The translations under genes and the position numbers were made by a program. Below the pieces are notes generated by a model, which was not told the origin of the DNA, did no database searches, and saw only the letters and a list, made by a program, of their open reading frames with translations. 64,000 bases of DNA, taken from the NCBI RefSeq assembly GCF_000764305.2, contig NW_025941473.1, forward strand, positions 56,984-120,983, in the 5' to 3' direction. Below, one piece after another: positions 34,040 through 48,234 of this stretch (its first letter is position 1; each line of letters starts with the position of its first letter). This DNA is from Hyalella azteca (lineage: Eukaryota; Arthropoda; Malacostraca; Amphipoda; Hyalellidae).

Positions 34040-36515
34040 AGCAACCTAAAGTTACAAACGATAAAAGGAAAAACAACATTACAGAACGAAATTGTAAACA
34101 GGTTTCTAAAATATTATCCTGTTACCCACACTAAATGTTCAGTGGAACTTAATAAAATATATTGGCTGAACCAGCAAAAGATCGAGACAAGTATAGATGC
34201 AAGTTATAATCTGAACGACTACTCGTCCCACCGGTTTTTCTTGAGCCAAAGACGTGGCTAAATTTAGAGCATTTCCCAAATAATAGAACAGATTCCATCG
34301 GCTCCATAGCTTATAGTGCATCATTTGCCATCAAATTGCAATGAACGCAAACTGCCATTGTTTGTGACGGAAATCGGCCCTATTAAAAGGAGAGGCAATG
34401 CAGGATATCGAATTGTTTCACGACAGTTTGCTGCAACAATAATGAATTTTCATTCAATTTCCGGAATTGTTACATTAACTTGGAGCAGCGAAACTCTTAG
34501 TTTTCATTAAATTTCCAATATTTCCACCGTCTCATGCAGGAAGTAGAATGTCAAGAAGGCGAGTCTTACAATAATATTTGGATGTAAGTAAATGTTCTTT
34601 TTAATATACTGCCGCGGTTTCGCCCCTGCTAAACGTTAGTTGGCCAAAATCGCTCACAGCAACGGTGCCATAGAAATGTTTTGGTTCACTCTACGGTCTT
34701 CGTCAATTAAGAACTTCTGGAGCAAACGAATGTCTGCAAAGTTCTTGAAAGCCTAAGGATTCGAACAGAAGCTATTTACGCCCAATGTTTCGACACTGAC
34801 GTGCTATGAGAAAGCGAGAATTACTCCTAGTTTATTCAGCTTCCTTAATATATATTCTGAGGGAGTTATTTCCCGTAGAACATTTACTCAACTATAACTG
34901 AAGCAATAAAGCAGCTTATTTAAAATGTCGTGAGTGACAATATCCGGCAGAGGTTATCATGAGTTATGTTTTTCTGGTAATGAAGTTCCTCGCAGGAGGA
35001 AATTGAGTTTCCTCATTAAGATGTTTAAGTTTGTTCTGCACGAACACTTCACATTTCTGGGAAACGCAGGCGTGTGACGATTGTCAAACTATCTACATGC
35101 GCATCAAGTAATCATATTTAAGACCGCTATGAAATTCGTTGTATTAGTGAGGAATATTTTCGTAAGAATTAAAGGATGAAATAGAGAGACTTTGTCGAAC
35201 TGTACGAAGCCAGTCTTCAGAGAAATATTTTTTATTATAATGAAGCAGGAACGACCTAAATGACAATAAACAAGCAAGTTTAATCGGATATAAATGAAAA
35301 AATAATGCATTGTAATGTTTCAGGTATGCATTATGCTACATTATATAATGTTTAAAACAAAGAAACGTTATTTGTAAAAAAATTACCGTCATAAAGAAAA
35401 AAAATCGCAGCTTCGACGTAAGCGGCTTCCTTCAATCGTCTTATTTCAAGCCGCCCGAGCGTCGCAGACAAAGACGTACGCGGTTGCGTAAACAGCGCCG
35501 AGCTGCACGCGAGAACGCAGACAACACTTGTATTTTTCTCGGTACTTAGTTAGGGACTGAGGTTTGACTCAAGGCCTTACCAAGATACTTGGTTAAGGTC
35601 TACGGAAAAACATTCTAACATTCAATTTGCCCTTGTAGAGGAATCTGAATTTGGAATCTCCTCATCCTGAATGCGCAATGAAGATATTTTAGTGAAATTT
35701 TAGTGAATTTTAGTGAAATGAAGACTTTAGTGCATGCAATTTCATCCTCTTGCACAATGATTATAGCTGACAAATAATCGTTACTAAAATGATCTCGTGG
35801 TGTTAAAATAAAAAATTAACGTATAATAACCTTCCAACTCTTGAACTATTGATTCTGTTCAAGCCAAGTGATATTCTCCATGTTCTTCCTTCTGTCGATG
35901 TAAGTTGATTCATAAAAATTTGCAATGAGACAATTCAACACATATTGTCAAAGTTACTTTTGAGTATTTAATCTAAATTATGAGTTGAAAAATTTAGATT
36001 CAACGTTATCGTTGGATTCGGAAATTTACACTGGAAATGGCATGAAATGAAATAAAACTCGCGAATATTTTTCGTTTGGCCGAGCCGACTCCCGAGCTTA
36101 CCGCACTTGGGCATCTGGAAGGCTTCTTTAGTCCCAGTTTTTTGGTTCCTAACCTTCGATGTGGACGAAGCCTCAATAACGAATAAAAAATCAAGAAATT
36201 CACTGAAGCTCCTAGTGTAAAAGAATGAAAAAATCGTAAAATAATATTTTTGAATTTTAACAAAGATATTTTGAAAAGCTAAATGCTTGCCTGCGGTGTA
36301 AAGATCACGCTTCTGCACGTATAAATTACGTAGATCGTATCAAAAATTCTTCTCGCATCCCGCTTCGTTTCACTAAAATGCAGTCTTTGCGGTCCTGGTC
36401 GGAAAAAAATGGGAAGAATTAAGTGACTGATGAATCAAACTGCAAAATAGGAGCTAAAGAGAGAAATTTAATGTAAAAGTAAAGCAGAAAAAAATATCGG
36501 CAACAGCGATACGGA
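34040..36515. other. no supported gene
   Basis: Mostly AT-rich. A GC-richer patch at 35400-35530 has no long frame. Overlapping open frames at 35968-36318 (minus, two phases) show no domain. Confidence 0.55.
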
Positions 36516-36517
36516 AC

Positions 36518-36668
36518 GAGGCCTTGAGGACGGGACAAGATGGAGAGGCTGAGGCCATAACGGGGCCTTGAGGACGGGACAAGATGGAGAGGCTGAGGCC
36601 ATAACGAGGCTTTGAAGACGGGACAAGATGGAGAGGCTGAGGCCATAACGAGGCCTTGAGGACGAGAG
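36518..36668. repeat. 44-bp tandem repeat, about 3.4 units
   Basis: Units begin at 36518, 36562, 36606 and 36650 with GAGGCCTTGAGGACGGGACA or a one-to-three base variant. The frames open across it on the minus strand are repeat artefacts. Confidence 0.94.
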
Positions 36669-37011
36669 TCATTGGCCTCCCGTGTTAAGTAAACCAGGCG
36701 AGGCCAAAACAAAACAATTGACCGCTAAAAAAACATGGTTAGCCCAATAAAGTTACGCTAGAGTGAACAAATAAATTCTATCGGATCTGAGTAAAAATCA
36801 AGCCTTCTGAGAATAAAATATGTCGCAGTAAAAAAAGCACCAATGACGTTGAAGAAAGGCATGCGTGACAAGGATAAAGTTACCAAACTTCGTTTCACTT
36901 TAGCTCGACACAAAACAAATATTTCTCCTAGAAAAAATGTAACTAATAAGAGTATGAAGGTGCAAATTTAATTTCCTTTTAAATCCAAATTAACAACAAA
37001 CGTCAAAACAC

Positions 37012-37156
37012 CCCACGAAGAGGGGGGAGGCTACTCCCCCTCCAGCACCCACGAAGAGGGGGGAGGCTACTCCCCCTCCAGCACCCACGAAGAGGGGGGA
37101 GGCTACTCCCCCTCCAGCACCCACGAAGAGGGGGGAGGCTACTCCCCCTCCAGCAC
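37012..37156. repeat. 36-bp tandem repeat, four units, ending at an N
   Basis: Four near-identical units of CCCACGAAGAGGGGGGAGGC plus ACTCCCCCTCCAGCAC. Within each, GGGGGGAGGCTACTCCCCCT is an internal near-palindrome. The array stops at a single N (37157), so the true copy number may be larger. Confidence 0.95.
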
Positions 37157-37157
37157 N
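37157..37157. other. single N between two different tandem arrays
   Basis: One undetermined base exactly at the junction of the 36-bp and ~68-bp arrays, probably a gap placeholder of unknown size. Confidence 0.7.
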
Positions 37158-37398
37158 TACAATGCAGCGCAGAAATTCAAGCGACATTGACAGTGTTTTT
37201 TCGTTTTTTTTACTAAAAATTCCTACAATTCAGCGCAGAAATTCAAGCAACATTGACAGTGTTTCTTCGTTCCTTTTTTCTACTAAAAATTCCTACAATG
37301 CAGCGCAGAAATTCAAGCGACATTGACAGGGTTTCTTCGTTTTTTTTTTGTACTAAAAATTCCTACAATGCAGCGCAGAAATTCAAGCGACATGACAG
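37158..37398. repeat. tandem repeat of 66-70 bp, about 3.5 units
   Basis: Units start with TACAATGCAGCGCAGAAATT at 37158, 37224, 37294 and 37364. They contain a T run of varying length and end in TACTAAAAATTCC. Confidence 0.94.
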
Positions 37399-37399
37399 T

Positions 37400-40300
37400 T
37401 TCTTGCTTCCTTGCCACCGGGAGGACCAAGAGGCCATGCATGCACACGTCTGCTGCAAATGGAAGGCTCAACTTGAAGCATTTATTCGGCCGCAGAGAAG
37501 AAACAAAATACAGGCATAAGCTCGTAGGTTTCAGGGAGCCTTGCCCCCCTCATATCGGCAACACTAGCTAGGGCGGCAGCTTAGTTTTGAACCCGGCAGC
37601 TTTAATTTGGGAGTTGCTTTCTGTCGCCTTCACTCGGGATATTAGGAAAGTTTTTAAGGCCCCGGCAAGAGATCTATGTTTACGGTGAGTGCAAAGATTC
37701 GATAATAAATTTCAAGAGTATGCATGATTCTTAATGAAACTTTAGATATAAGAATATCTTTTAAAACGGGATTAAAGCCGAACTTATAAATATTTTCCGT
37801 GATGTGGGGCGAAGACATGAATAAATTCCTTCTCTGTAACGTCTCATTGCCATAATTAAATGTAAATATTATGTTGATGAGTAGTTAAGGTAAGAGTGCT
37901 GCTTAAAAATATGCTCTTTTTACATATAGATTACATCGCTACACCTCCTCTCCAGTCCTAGTAACATTTTATGATTTTATGCCGCACATGCTTTTGTTGG
38001 ACTATAATACTTCATTATTTTGGGTATTGAGAATAGTTGAATTGATGTTTAAATTTAAACTGATCTCTACTTTGATTCTGTATTGTTTGATACAAGTCAC
38101 GTATTAGAAAACATTTTATAACTAAATATGCACAAAATTAATTTCAGAGCAACCTTTGGTGAGTTTGAAATTTCTCCTTTTCTTTACAACAAAACTCCAT
38201 TTAATTATAAAGAATAATTTTGAAATTTGGCAGCCATCAGAGACCAAGGGAACAATTCTGCAGCGCAAATAATTCATTGACTTTGTAAATGAGGCGACGA
38301 GGAAATTAATTGTTTGTAATTCCCACACGGCCTTTAAATGAAAATTTTCTGCCTAACTCAAACTATATCATTAGTGTTCTTGTAAATGCGAAGATCAGGC
38401 AAACAATTTATCAAGTCCGTTGTTTTATGAAGAAAATGCAGACGACATGGTGGAAAATATATTAGCATGCATGGTATTATTTCTTCGCTTGTTTAAGAGT
38501 AATATAATCAGCGTGATGAGATAGAACCGCATGAACAATATACATTATTCATGAATTCAGATCGCTGCCACGAACACCAAATTCACGAAGCAAAAGACCT
38601 GATGAGGCGTGAAAATTGAGTACGCTTATTATTATTAAAATAACTTTATTCTATGATGCTCTAACAGAGAAAGAAGTGTGATTGTATTGTACCCGATATA
38701 AAAAGTTTATGCTCAACTCATTCACCAGATATAATATGCATGGTAACAAATTTGATTTGTAGCTTCGCTGTTATAAATCTTGTAAATTTCCCCTCTGAGG
38801 GCAGCCGAGCAGAAATGCCCTCACCCAGGACTGCTTGTGCTGAGGACACTCGAGCACAGAAGATAAGAGCCTTTAATGTCCCTATGGGTTGTAGTGTTTC
38901 GGGTACGAGGAGGGAACAGATGCGAGATAACGCCGTCGAAATGCTGCTTTGCGACCAAAAGCGTCAAGTAGCCTGAATACATTTGGAAACAACAGTGTCG
39001 AAAATTGGGGTGAAATGGAGGAGTGATTCGCCGCTCCATTCGATGTTGCTTCAGCCAAGAAATAAAATCGCTACTTATGAAGCGCGTTAACAGGTTTAAT
39101 TGGTTTACTTATCAGAAATAACGAAAGAATTTTTTTGAATTTGTTGTCCTTAATGAATAAACATGGTATGTAAATTTTTACTTTGAAAAAAAAAAAACAC
39201 TTTCAAAAATATATTACCCAAAGAATTATCCTACATCGACCACTCAACTGATCGACAATAAAAGCGAGCAAAAAATTCAACTAAAACATTCCTTATACGC
39301 GTTTTCCAGGCAAAAAACACCCGGGACAATAAATTCATGTGGCGGTCGGACTGAGATAACATTTCGTTTGTAAGTGCGAACGATGCAAATTTACAGTTTT
39401 GGAAGTCATAATGGCGGGAGAAAAATCTATACTGATATCCGACAGGTCATGCATCTCTGCCATTTAATACAGATAAGTCAAATTTTTAATTTGTTTTAGA
39501 TCAAAAAGTTGAAAGTCACGAGTGTCGCCTCAGCTCATCATTGTAACCGCGACGCTATTTACGATGACTTTTGTCGTCAAAGACTGTCCAGATTAAAACT
39601 AAATTGTGCAAAAAGTTTTCTAAATGAGTTATAAATTTAGACAGGGATATTGCAAGTTAATCGTTGTAGATCATTGCCTCTGACAAGTGTTCAACTTTCG
39701 CTCTCCCAAAGGCAGCTAAAAAAAGAACCGCAAAAAATATCAAGTAAGAAATTTGGGCAATTTGAAATGATGGATATTTTATTTTAGAGAGCAAGTTTAT
39801 AATGAAAGATATTTTCTCCATTATGTTTTCTAAGATTACATATTTTTTATTTTCGAAGAGGTTCCTACTTCACGCCTACCTTAAAGATTATTTGCAACAT
39901 TTTTAACATTTATAGTTATTAAATGCACTTCAATTCTATGAATATCATGACAGTTAAGCGCTCTAGTAACGGAAAAAATAAATTCAAGCTCCACCAAAAA
40001 CTCTGATCAAATAAGGACCAACAAATTAGATGAAAAATCAGTCTTCAAACGCTGGACGCAGCTCTATAACGACCACCACGGAGACCAAAAACTAATGTTT
40101 TTACTGGTAATTTGGAAGCGGTTCTTGAGAGAGGAATGTTCTTGAAGTGATTTTTATCACTTAGCCGTTGAATAATGAGGAGAATCTCACGCAGCTTGAA
40201 TATGCGTACCTAATTATACTAGTCTTGCGACGAGCAGAAAATACTTTATTTCAAAATTCTATTACCGTTGAATTATCTTATGCATTCGTCGTCTAAAACT

Positions 40301-41905
40301 AAAAGGAGTTCTGGCAAAATTTTACGCAATAAACTTGAGATTGATGCTGATTGAGCACTTTCAACAATGATTTACGTTATTTTGGAGAGATGTGATTAAA
40401 ATGATAACAAAACCAGAAATATCAAATATTATGGTCTTGAAATCATCTCGAGCATATTTTTGCTCAGCAGCTTAAGAAAATTTTTTCAAGCGTGAGGAAA
40501 AATCATGAAAGATCATCTGAAATTGGATTCATTATCGATTGAATAATGTATAATTGATTGACAAATTTATTCGTTACGGTACTCAAGAGACCATTATCCG
40601 AATACGTTCTTTTTCGGTTCTCGCACGATCGTTGTCTATATTTTTCCTTTGAAAACACCATGTTCGCATTCAAGTGAAACACGCGCCTTTCTGCCCTCAC
40701 GTTTAACAAAATATTTGTATTGAAGAGAAGCGTGGCCGGAGAATTTTGTGTAAGTGGCCGCGTAATGCCAGTATTGGCCGCGACGGCCAGACGATGATAA
40801 TAGTTTTTCAAGGGAGCGGGCCGCGCTATTTTGTGAGTCTCGGCAGACAAGACCGAGCGGAATGGCAGCACATGACTTGCCTGCTAAACCATAAACTCTG
40901 GTCTGGAATTGTTCGGTCTAGACAAGAAAAGTTGCAGGAGCCGTATGAGTTTTATGAGCCGAACATTGAAGGAATTAAATTCAGTTTACATTATTTGTTA
41001 TTGCACCTCAATGCTCCTGAATGATAATTAACACATTTTTGGCTTCCAAAAAATACAATAAAACGAAAAATATCAGAAAAAATAAAAGCGGGATTGATTT
41101 GAAAAATATAAAAGATAAACATAACAAAAGCAAACAATTATTATTCATACATCATACTTTTAGAGTTTTTTCAACAAGATTTGGCAGTAGTTGTGAGCTC
41201 AAAACAGACTTCAGGTGCAAGTTGTGAGATTTTTCCTCGAGTTGAAGGCGCGGTCATTATTTTCTTCGTTGAAAGACACAGAAAAACGTTTGAAAATGAG
41301 ACTTCTGAAAGTGAAGTTTGAGTACTGAAGTTCGATTACAATTCTGGTAAACAATCACGAGTAAAAATGATGTGTAACCTGCAAACAACTTTTTAACTGC
41401 ATTGGTGCAACAGGCTAGCAAATAGATTAGCATATTTCATCATTATCATATAGATTAGCACATTTCCAGCTCCTGAAATCCGATTCTGGATTTTAGGAGC
41501 TCGAACACTTGAAACACCAACTACATACAGAGTAGGAATCTAACAAAATTGTTGAATTTTGGTTATTTTTTAGAATCAGCCCAGCAGTCCAGACGCCTAG
41601 GGGTGAAATAAATTTCTCACACCAGATTTAAGTGAACTGCATAAAACTTCCAGTATTTTCACTCAACCACTATTCAGTACCGGCATAATTAATTAAAGAA
41701 CGTATTCCTCGTTCCGGTGTTGTCTGCGGTATATGACAGTAACAAGCGTTGAGAAGTTTTCATAACCTTGGCTTGGCTCTATGAAGATAAGAACTCAAGC
41801 ACCCAATCCCTGAAAATATGCTCACTGACGCCATAAAAGCGAGCGTAAATCTTACGTGTTGTTCTTGCGGGACCGCGGCCGCCCGGGGCACTGGAGCGTG
41901 AGAAG
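37400..41905. other. no supported gene
   Basis: A GC-richer patch at 40735-40940 is open on both strands (92 codons plus, 122 minus) but matches nothing recognised. Otherwise AT-rich. Confidence 0.5.
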
Positions 41906-41909
41906 CACA

Positions 41910-42188
41910 GCACATGCAGCACAGCACAGCGCTGGTCCTGGCACAGCGCTGTGCTGTGTAGGTGTGAGCTGTGCAGCACAGCACCAGAGCTGTGCAGCAC
42001 AGCGCCAGAGCTGTGCAGCACAGCACCAGAGCTGTGCAGCACAGCACCAGAGCTGTGAAGCACAGCGCCAGAGCTGTGCAGCACAGCACCAGAGCTGTGC
42101 AGCACAGCACCAGAGCTGTGCAGCACAGCACCAGAGCTGTGCAGCACAGCACCAGAGCTGTGCAGCACAGCGCCAGAGCTGTGTAGGT
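41910..42188. repeat. 21-bp GC-rich minisatellite, about 10 regular units
   Basis: Unit AGCTGTGCAGCACAGCACC plus AG. The core GCTGTGCAGCACAGC is an imperfect palindrome. Degenerate units occupy 41910-41966, and the array is bracketed by GTGTAGGTGTG words. Frames are open in several phases on both strands only because the 21-bp period has no stops. Confidence 0.95.
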
Positions 42189-42189
42189 G

Positions 42190-45100
42190 TGTTTTCGTTT
42201 AAAACAATTCTGGTTAAGAAAATACCCCCGACAAACTGATTAAAGAATAGGAATTACGAATGTTAATTAGGGTGTGATTTGGGGGAGAATGCGAATAGCA
42301 ATGTAGAGGGCTAAGTGGTATGCTCCTGTTCATGGGGGAAACTCTAGGTTGTTTAGGGTAAAATCAGAGCGTCACTACGTTGCGGGTTGCCGGGTACGTA
42401 TATTACATATAAGTAGCTGGGCGTGCGACGAGCCAGCGAGCATACTGAGCGGCTGAGGGGTAATTGTCTGTAGTTGTGTGTTTGGATTTTTGTTGTTGTT
42501 GCGGTGCCACTAGGAAAGAGTGAAAGAGAACAAGAGGCGGCGCAGAGTGGCCAGAAAGAGGGAGGAGAAATGAAAAAGACAGTAGGAAAAGAAAAGGCGC
42601 ATTGCCCATGATTTGGTCGTTTATAGGTGATTGGGGTTTGTTCAGAGGTTGGGGCCAAGTTAGTGGTCGGAGTAATGTTGACGTGCTAAGCGAAACTGCC
42701 ACGGTAAACATTCGCTGAAGAACGACCAGATATATAACCAGCGTACGACCGAGGACTGGATTCCGAAGATACCCGCGAACATATACATGCGCTCGAGCTA
42801 AGATTTCGGAAACTACAACAGCGGACGAGTTTGAAATGGACGATGACATAGCTAGCCGAGTCACTCTATGTTGTTCGTTTTAATTGGCCTGTGCTTAACA
42901 AGTTTGAATGATACCCAAGGCAGTGCGTAGAGAATGAATGGAAAGTCGATGGAATTAGAGCCTCTAGCCAGTGGCACGCAAGAGGGGTAATGTAGCAAGG
43001 CAATCTCATTGATCTTCTGACAATGCCAGCATATAACCAGTCAGAGGTGGGCCAAGAGAGTGTAACTATATATATATATAGCACGAGTCGAGCCCGTTTT
43101 CTGAGGGCAAATGACATTTGGTGCGACATTTCGATCGATGCGGGCGGCACGCTCTATGCGCAGTTGCTGGAGTCATGTGAAGCCTAGAAGTAGCCGCACA
43201 TTTCCGCTGATTAATGGACTAATATCAGACACGAATAAAGCCAATTCTGTGCCAATCTCGAGACACGAATGAAGCTCACACCTTCCAAATTTTGTAAGGA
43301 AAATTACATTCAGAATAGCTAAAATACAACGGACAAGAAATTACACAAAAAATTTCCTCCGAATATCAGATTTGCAGGACTAACATAACGGTATGAATGA
43401 TATGTTCTCTACAGCTAAGACCATCGCGGTAGATCATGTTCTTTCGTTAGATGACATTAAAAGTTACTAGAAAAAAATTTCACAGAAAGAGATGAACGGT
43501 GAAAAATTCTTCTATATTAACTCATCAAATCTATTCTCAGTTGTACGCTAATAAGCATATAGGAAATTAACAGTTGTTTCCTGTATTTTAACACCCACTC
43601 CCTAAACTGTATTGAAGGAGGGACTGAAACTCGGTGCTCAGGCTGCCTGTAGAAGGGTAAGAAACTCGGTACAAAGACTCCTGTAGAAGGGTAAGTGCTA
43701 TCTGCAAGACACTGCAGGGCATGTGGGGTGTCTGCAAGACACTGGTATACGTGAAGATACATTCTAGCCGTCACAATGTATTGCTTGTCACGCATGGAGA
43801 ATTTCCTGCAATGGCCCGAAGCTGCCCGCCAGATCCTGCTTGGCTTGCAGATAATTACTGCCAAATGTTGGAGGCAGATTCGGGAGGCTATGAATCTATT
43901 CCCGTTCAATCTGGCAAGCGCATAAGTATACTAATGATTAATTGCAACACAGAATATTTCTGTGGTGAGCATATGTATGATGTATTCATTTCCATCTACA
44001 GCTGAAAATACTAAAATTTTTGCAATAAAAAAAAACATAATTTTTATGACCACTTATCAATAAAAAACATCAGTTTTTGGGTCCATATTTGGCCACCAAA
44101 CTAACAATTATTTATGATGAACTCTGTTCTTAGATGAATCTATACAGTTCTTTAGGTGCTGCTTCGCGCAGATTGCCTCCTGTGTCCGTGGCCTGCACGG
44201 CAGGATCGATATTGGCTTATACCTTTTTCCTTTCAGTTTATCCTCCATCTTCTGACGACGAACTTTCTATAACATTTATCTTTAGGTGATTTGGTCTCGC
44301 TTCAATGTGCTCCGCAGTTCATGATTTAATATAAATGAAAAGTTGGCTAGCATATCAAGTACTTCAGAATGGCAAATTTCCCGATGGTATAATTTTTAAA
44401 ATTACGTCGCGTTCTAAACAAAAGAACTTTAAGGAAGTTATTCCGACTGAAAACATACAATACTGGCATTAAATTTGCTTTATTTTCTTCCCTATATATT
44501 ACCCTTATCAACGGCCTTGTTTAAGAAAAAAAAGTCTCATCTCGTCATCGAGGGGCGCTTTTACTGTCACCAGTCAAAACTCCCGTTATTTATTTCCACA
44601 AAACTAACGAATATATCCATATTTTGCATAAACTCATGAATATTTTTTCCCAATATCAAATTCTTCATCTACGTCGACACTGCTAGTCGTCATCAGTCAG
44701 GAAGCTCATCCTTGACGTGACAGCCTCCGACATGCACTACAAAAAAATCAAAGAATATAAGATGAAGACATCGCATAAAGGCGTTCGGGAAAAGACGGGC
44801 AAAGTAGTAACAGGACCTAAAAAAAGAAGTTTCGAGCACCGGGCCTAGAAGTCCTTAGATAAGTAATGCACAATGTCATGTGTCATCTGTGAGGAAAGTT
44901 GGCCGACATTTAGACATGCACGAATGTTCGTTTTTAGTTTGAGGACCACTAAAGAATATTCTAGCAACACGATGTCATATATAAACATACTTTGGCGGAG
45001 AAAACCGTTTCATTTATAATCTCCTTTAGGATAAAATTCTTCGTAATTTTTTTCATGGGCAGAAGACAACCTAGTAATTCTGTTGACGTTCTTATGTTAT

Positions 45101-48100
45101 TATGAACAAACGTTTCGGCGAGGCAGTTTAAAGTGTCTTTATTAAAAGCTTGTTGCAAAGGTAACGAAGCTTCATAATCATCCAATAACGAAATATTTAA
45201 TAATGAGTTTAAAGGGCATATATCCAGTATGAAGTATTTTTGTCATGGTCTCGCTTAATAAGTTCTTTAATTTCGAATTCACTCAAGCAATAGTTTTAAG
45301 CTCCGCGCTCAACAGTCTCATTTTTTTGTTTAGTTGGTACGGTGGATGATAATTTTGGCAATGCGGGCTGGAATTTTTGCAATGCACGAATTTTTTGCAA
45401 ACAATTTTTTACCAAACAATTGCAATGCTGGAATTTTCGCAAACAATCAATGTACACAACTCGCGAAGGTTAATTATAATTACTCTACATTTGCTTGACA
45501 ACCAATTACCGTCCGCCGGCTAACATGTCAATTAAACGCCGTCCGTTTCTCATGTTCCTTTTTGAGAAAAAATTAATGTCAGATTAGGCCAATAGTATTT
45601 CTTTTCTTTTGATAGGTAAAAAAATTGATAGGAGAAGATTTCCTCACTTTTAAATGTGCACAAATATATTGATGCTTCATGCACCACTCACGTTATTTCC
45701 ATATCGTCATGCGGTACCGAACATTGAATTGATATGAAGAGAAAGTCTTGGTGCAACGAAGATGTCATCACCGACACATGAGCTTGTTTATTCGCTGTAA
45801 ATACAGGAGGCTGCGAAGTGCGAAGCCGTAATGGATTTCTGTCAACGCCGCCAAAAATCTCCTCTCACTAATGAAGCACTTACGCCTGTTTGCAGGTTTG
45901 GGCCATCAAATTCTTGCAATTATAGAAGCATACGCAAATAAGGCTGCTTGATTTTCACTCTACATACAAGAATGTGTCTCACACTTCTAATTACTGAATT
46001 GAATTCTTTCTTAAAAAATAAGATTATTTCGTCCCTAAAAAGTCCTTGTAAATGCTTTTTAAATAAGAATAATATGGTGTTCCACCCATAGAAAATTACA
46101 GAAGTAATCTTATGCAACAAAGTATTCATTTTCGTCTGTATGCAATCCTTGTATTGATATAACCTTTTTAATTGCATAAACTGATACAAACGTGTAACTG
46201 TTTAAAGCAGAGAGCGATCATTTTCAATTCAAACTTTGAACTCAAACTGATCAATCATGACAGTCAAACGCTAGTTCGTTCGAAAATATGAAGTTGAGGA
46301 AAATACTTTCGATTTCATAATAGAGTAGCCCACCAAACTTTATATGATTTCGGTATCTAGGGAAAATTAGAGCAGCGAGCGGGACGTTGCATTGCAGTGC
46401 TATACAATTGCGCGCCGTGAAAAATTGCACATATTACTACAATAATGTATAGTATCAATCAATTATTTATAAATATTGCGTTGAAAAACCGTCGTGCATT
46501 CAAATTAAATTTTTCGAAGTACTAATTAATTTCCTTAATTGATGAAACGTGAAAGTTTGGCTTCACTTCCATTTGATATGCATTAATGCATTAGCGTTCT
46601 GTGAATAAATATAGTTAAAGATTAAAATGTTAACACGTGTAATGTTTTCAATTTGAGCCCCATTCGAAGCTATCAACTATGAAAATATAAGAGTTTAAAT
46701 TGACAATGTTCTCTAATATATTCTGCAAAATTTAAATTACTTAAACCTACTTATTAATAATGTGATAAATACGAAAAAATTCCCTGATTACCTTGCAGTT
46801 TCTTCGATGAAATCTTTTTATATCGTCGATGGCTGTGAAAAACTCCACCATGCAGGTGTCTGCGACGCTTTAAAACACTTTAAATGTAGCCAAAAGTTTC
46901 AAGTGCGTTCACACTTCTATCGTCGTCGAGTAAATTCAATCTTCTTCAAAAGTTCTTCCAGCAAAACTATAGTGAAGTGCCACGATAAATCGTGTTTAAA
47001 GAGATTTATGAGCCTAACATTTCCATGAAAAGCGCTATATATTAGCGCTGAAGTGCCCGACAAAGCTCAAAGAATTCGGCGGCGAAAGTTTTTCGTTGTT
47101 TTTTTTTTTCAGTACGTTGGACGCCAAATTTTCGTGTTGCACAATCTCTGGAATTTTCTCCTGTCTCTGTAGCGGGGAATCACAACCATGCACTGGTCGT
47201 GAATGTCGGTCTATATTGTACATTGTGCTGCTGGTGCTTGGCAAATAATATATTGTGAAAAGAGAATGAATATGAATTTGGTATTTTAATGTAAAAACAT
47301 CGAAAAAATATTTTATGCTTAGTTTACTGGAATCATCTTCAGTAAAGATCCATTAATCTGTCAACTTATATTGTAAACTTTAAACTTGACAACTCGAAAT
47401 CATCATAACTGCTACGCACAACTATCGTAGGATACCGTACCAATATGACTCACATATTGCGTCTCTTTGACGTCACTGGTTGATGCTCCTGACACCGACA
47501 GGGTTATCCCTCTCCAGGCTTATCCTTTGGGAGATTGTTATCTGGCCCGCAAACGTGATTGAGGAAAATTTGAATTTTGAGCCAGGCAGATGAATAACAA
47601 ACAATAGATGATGATTTGGGAGGGTGGGTTCAGCCAGCAAATAGTAATGAGGTTGTTTATCGAGGTTGCACTGTTAGTTCCAGACCCAATGGTGATCAGA
47701 AAATCTTCGCTAGGATATTGCGCAGCTCGGACGACATCAGAAAATCACTCTTCTATTTCACCCACAAGTCACTACGATGATGCAAATGTATCTTTGATCA
47801 GCGATAGCAATTGAAGCTTGGAGCAAAAGTATCAGTCACAAAGGGCTGGGGTTAGGTGGATACAATTAAATATATTGGCTTATCGTTACGTTCACCCGGC
47901 TTAATATGATCGTAATCGTTTAGACGAAATGGTAATAACTCAGCATGTAATCTCTTGTACCCTCTTACGACGGATGCTCTCTTCATTCTACATTCTCTCG
48001 CTCATCTCTCCCTGGTTTACCGTATAAATGCAGCAAACCTTTGCGCAATGTAGGAGCGAAACTCCATGAAATTTATTTAATCATGATTCGAGTATAATGC

Positions 48101-48230
48101 CGCTAATGAATGACTGAAAAAACCTAAAAACTATAAAAACAATTTCGACTCATTGCCGTGCTCTTCCACCAACTCCTCTCTTTTTCGAGCACCAAGAGTT
48201 GGTTTTTCGCAATCACGGCAAAACCAATGA
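42190..48230. other. no supported gene
   Basis: 42300-43200 is GC-richer and holds the longest open frame of the window (42403-42864, minus, 153 codons). Its product is low-complexity with no domain. Elsewhere AT-rich. 46762-47028 is open on both strands without a family match. A short TA run lies at 43066-43082. Confidence 0.5.
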
Positions 48231-48234
48231 AGGA

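Noticed and set aside
41760..42239. Four overlapping ORFs of 71-130 codons
   Set aside because: Products of the 21-bp stop-free minisatellite, not genes.
42353..42864. Longest frame of the window, 153 codons, minus
   Set aside because: Low-complexity Leu/Ser/Gln-rich product, overlapping another frame of 101 codons on the same strand, no domain or splice context.
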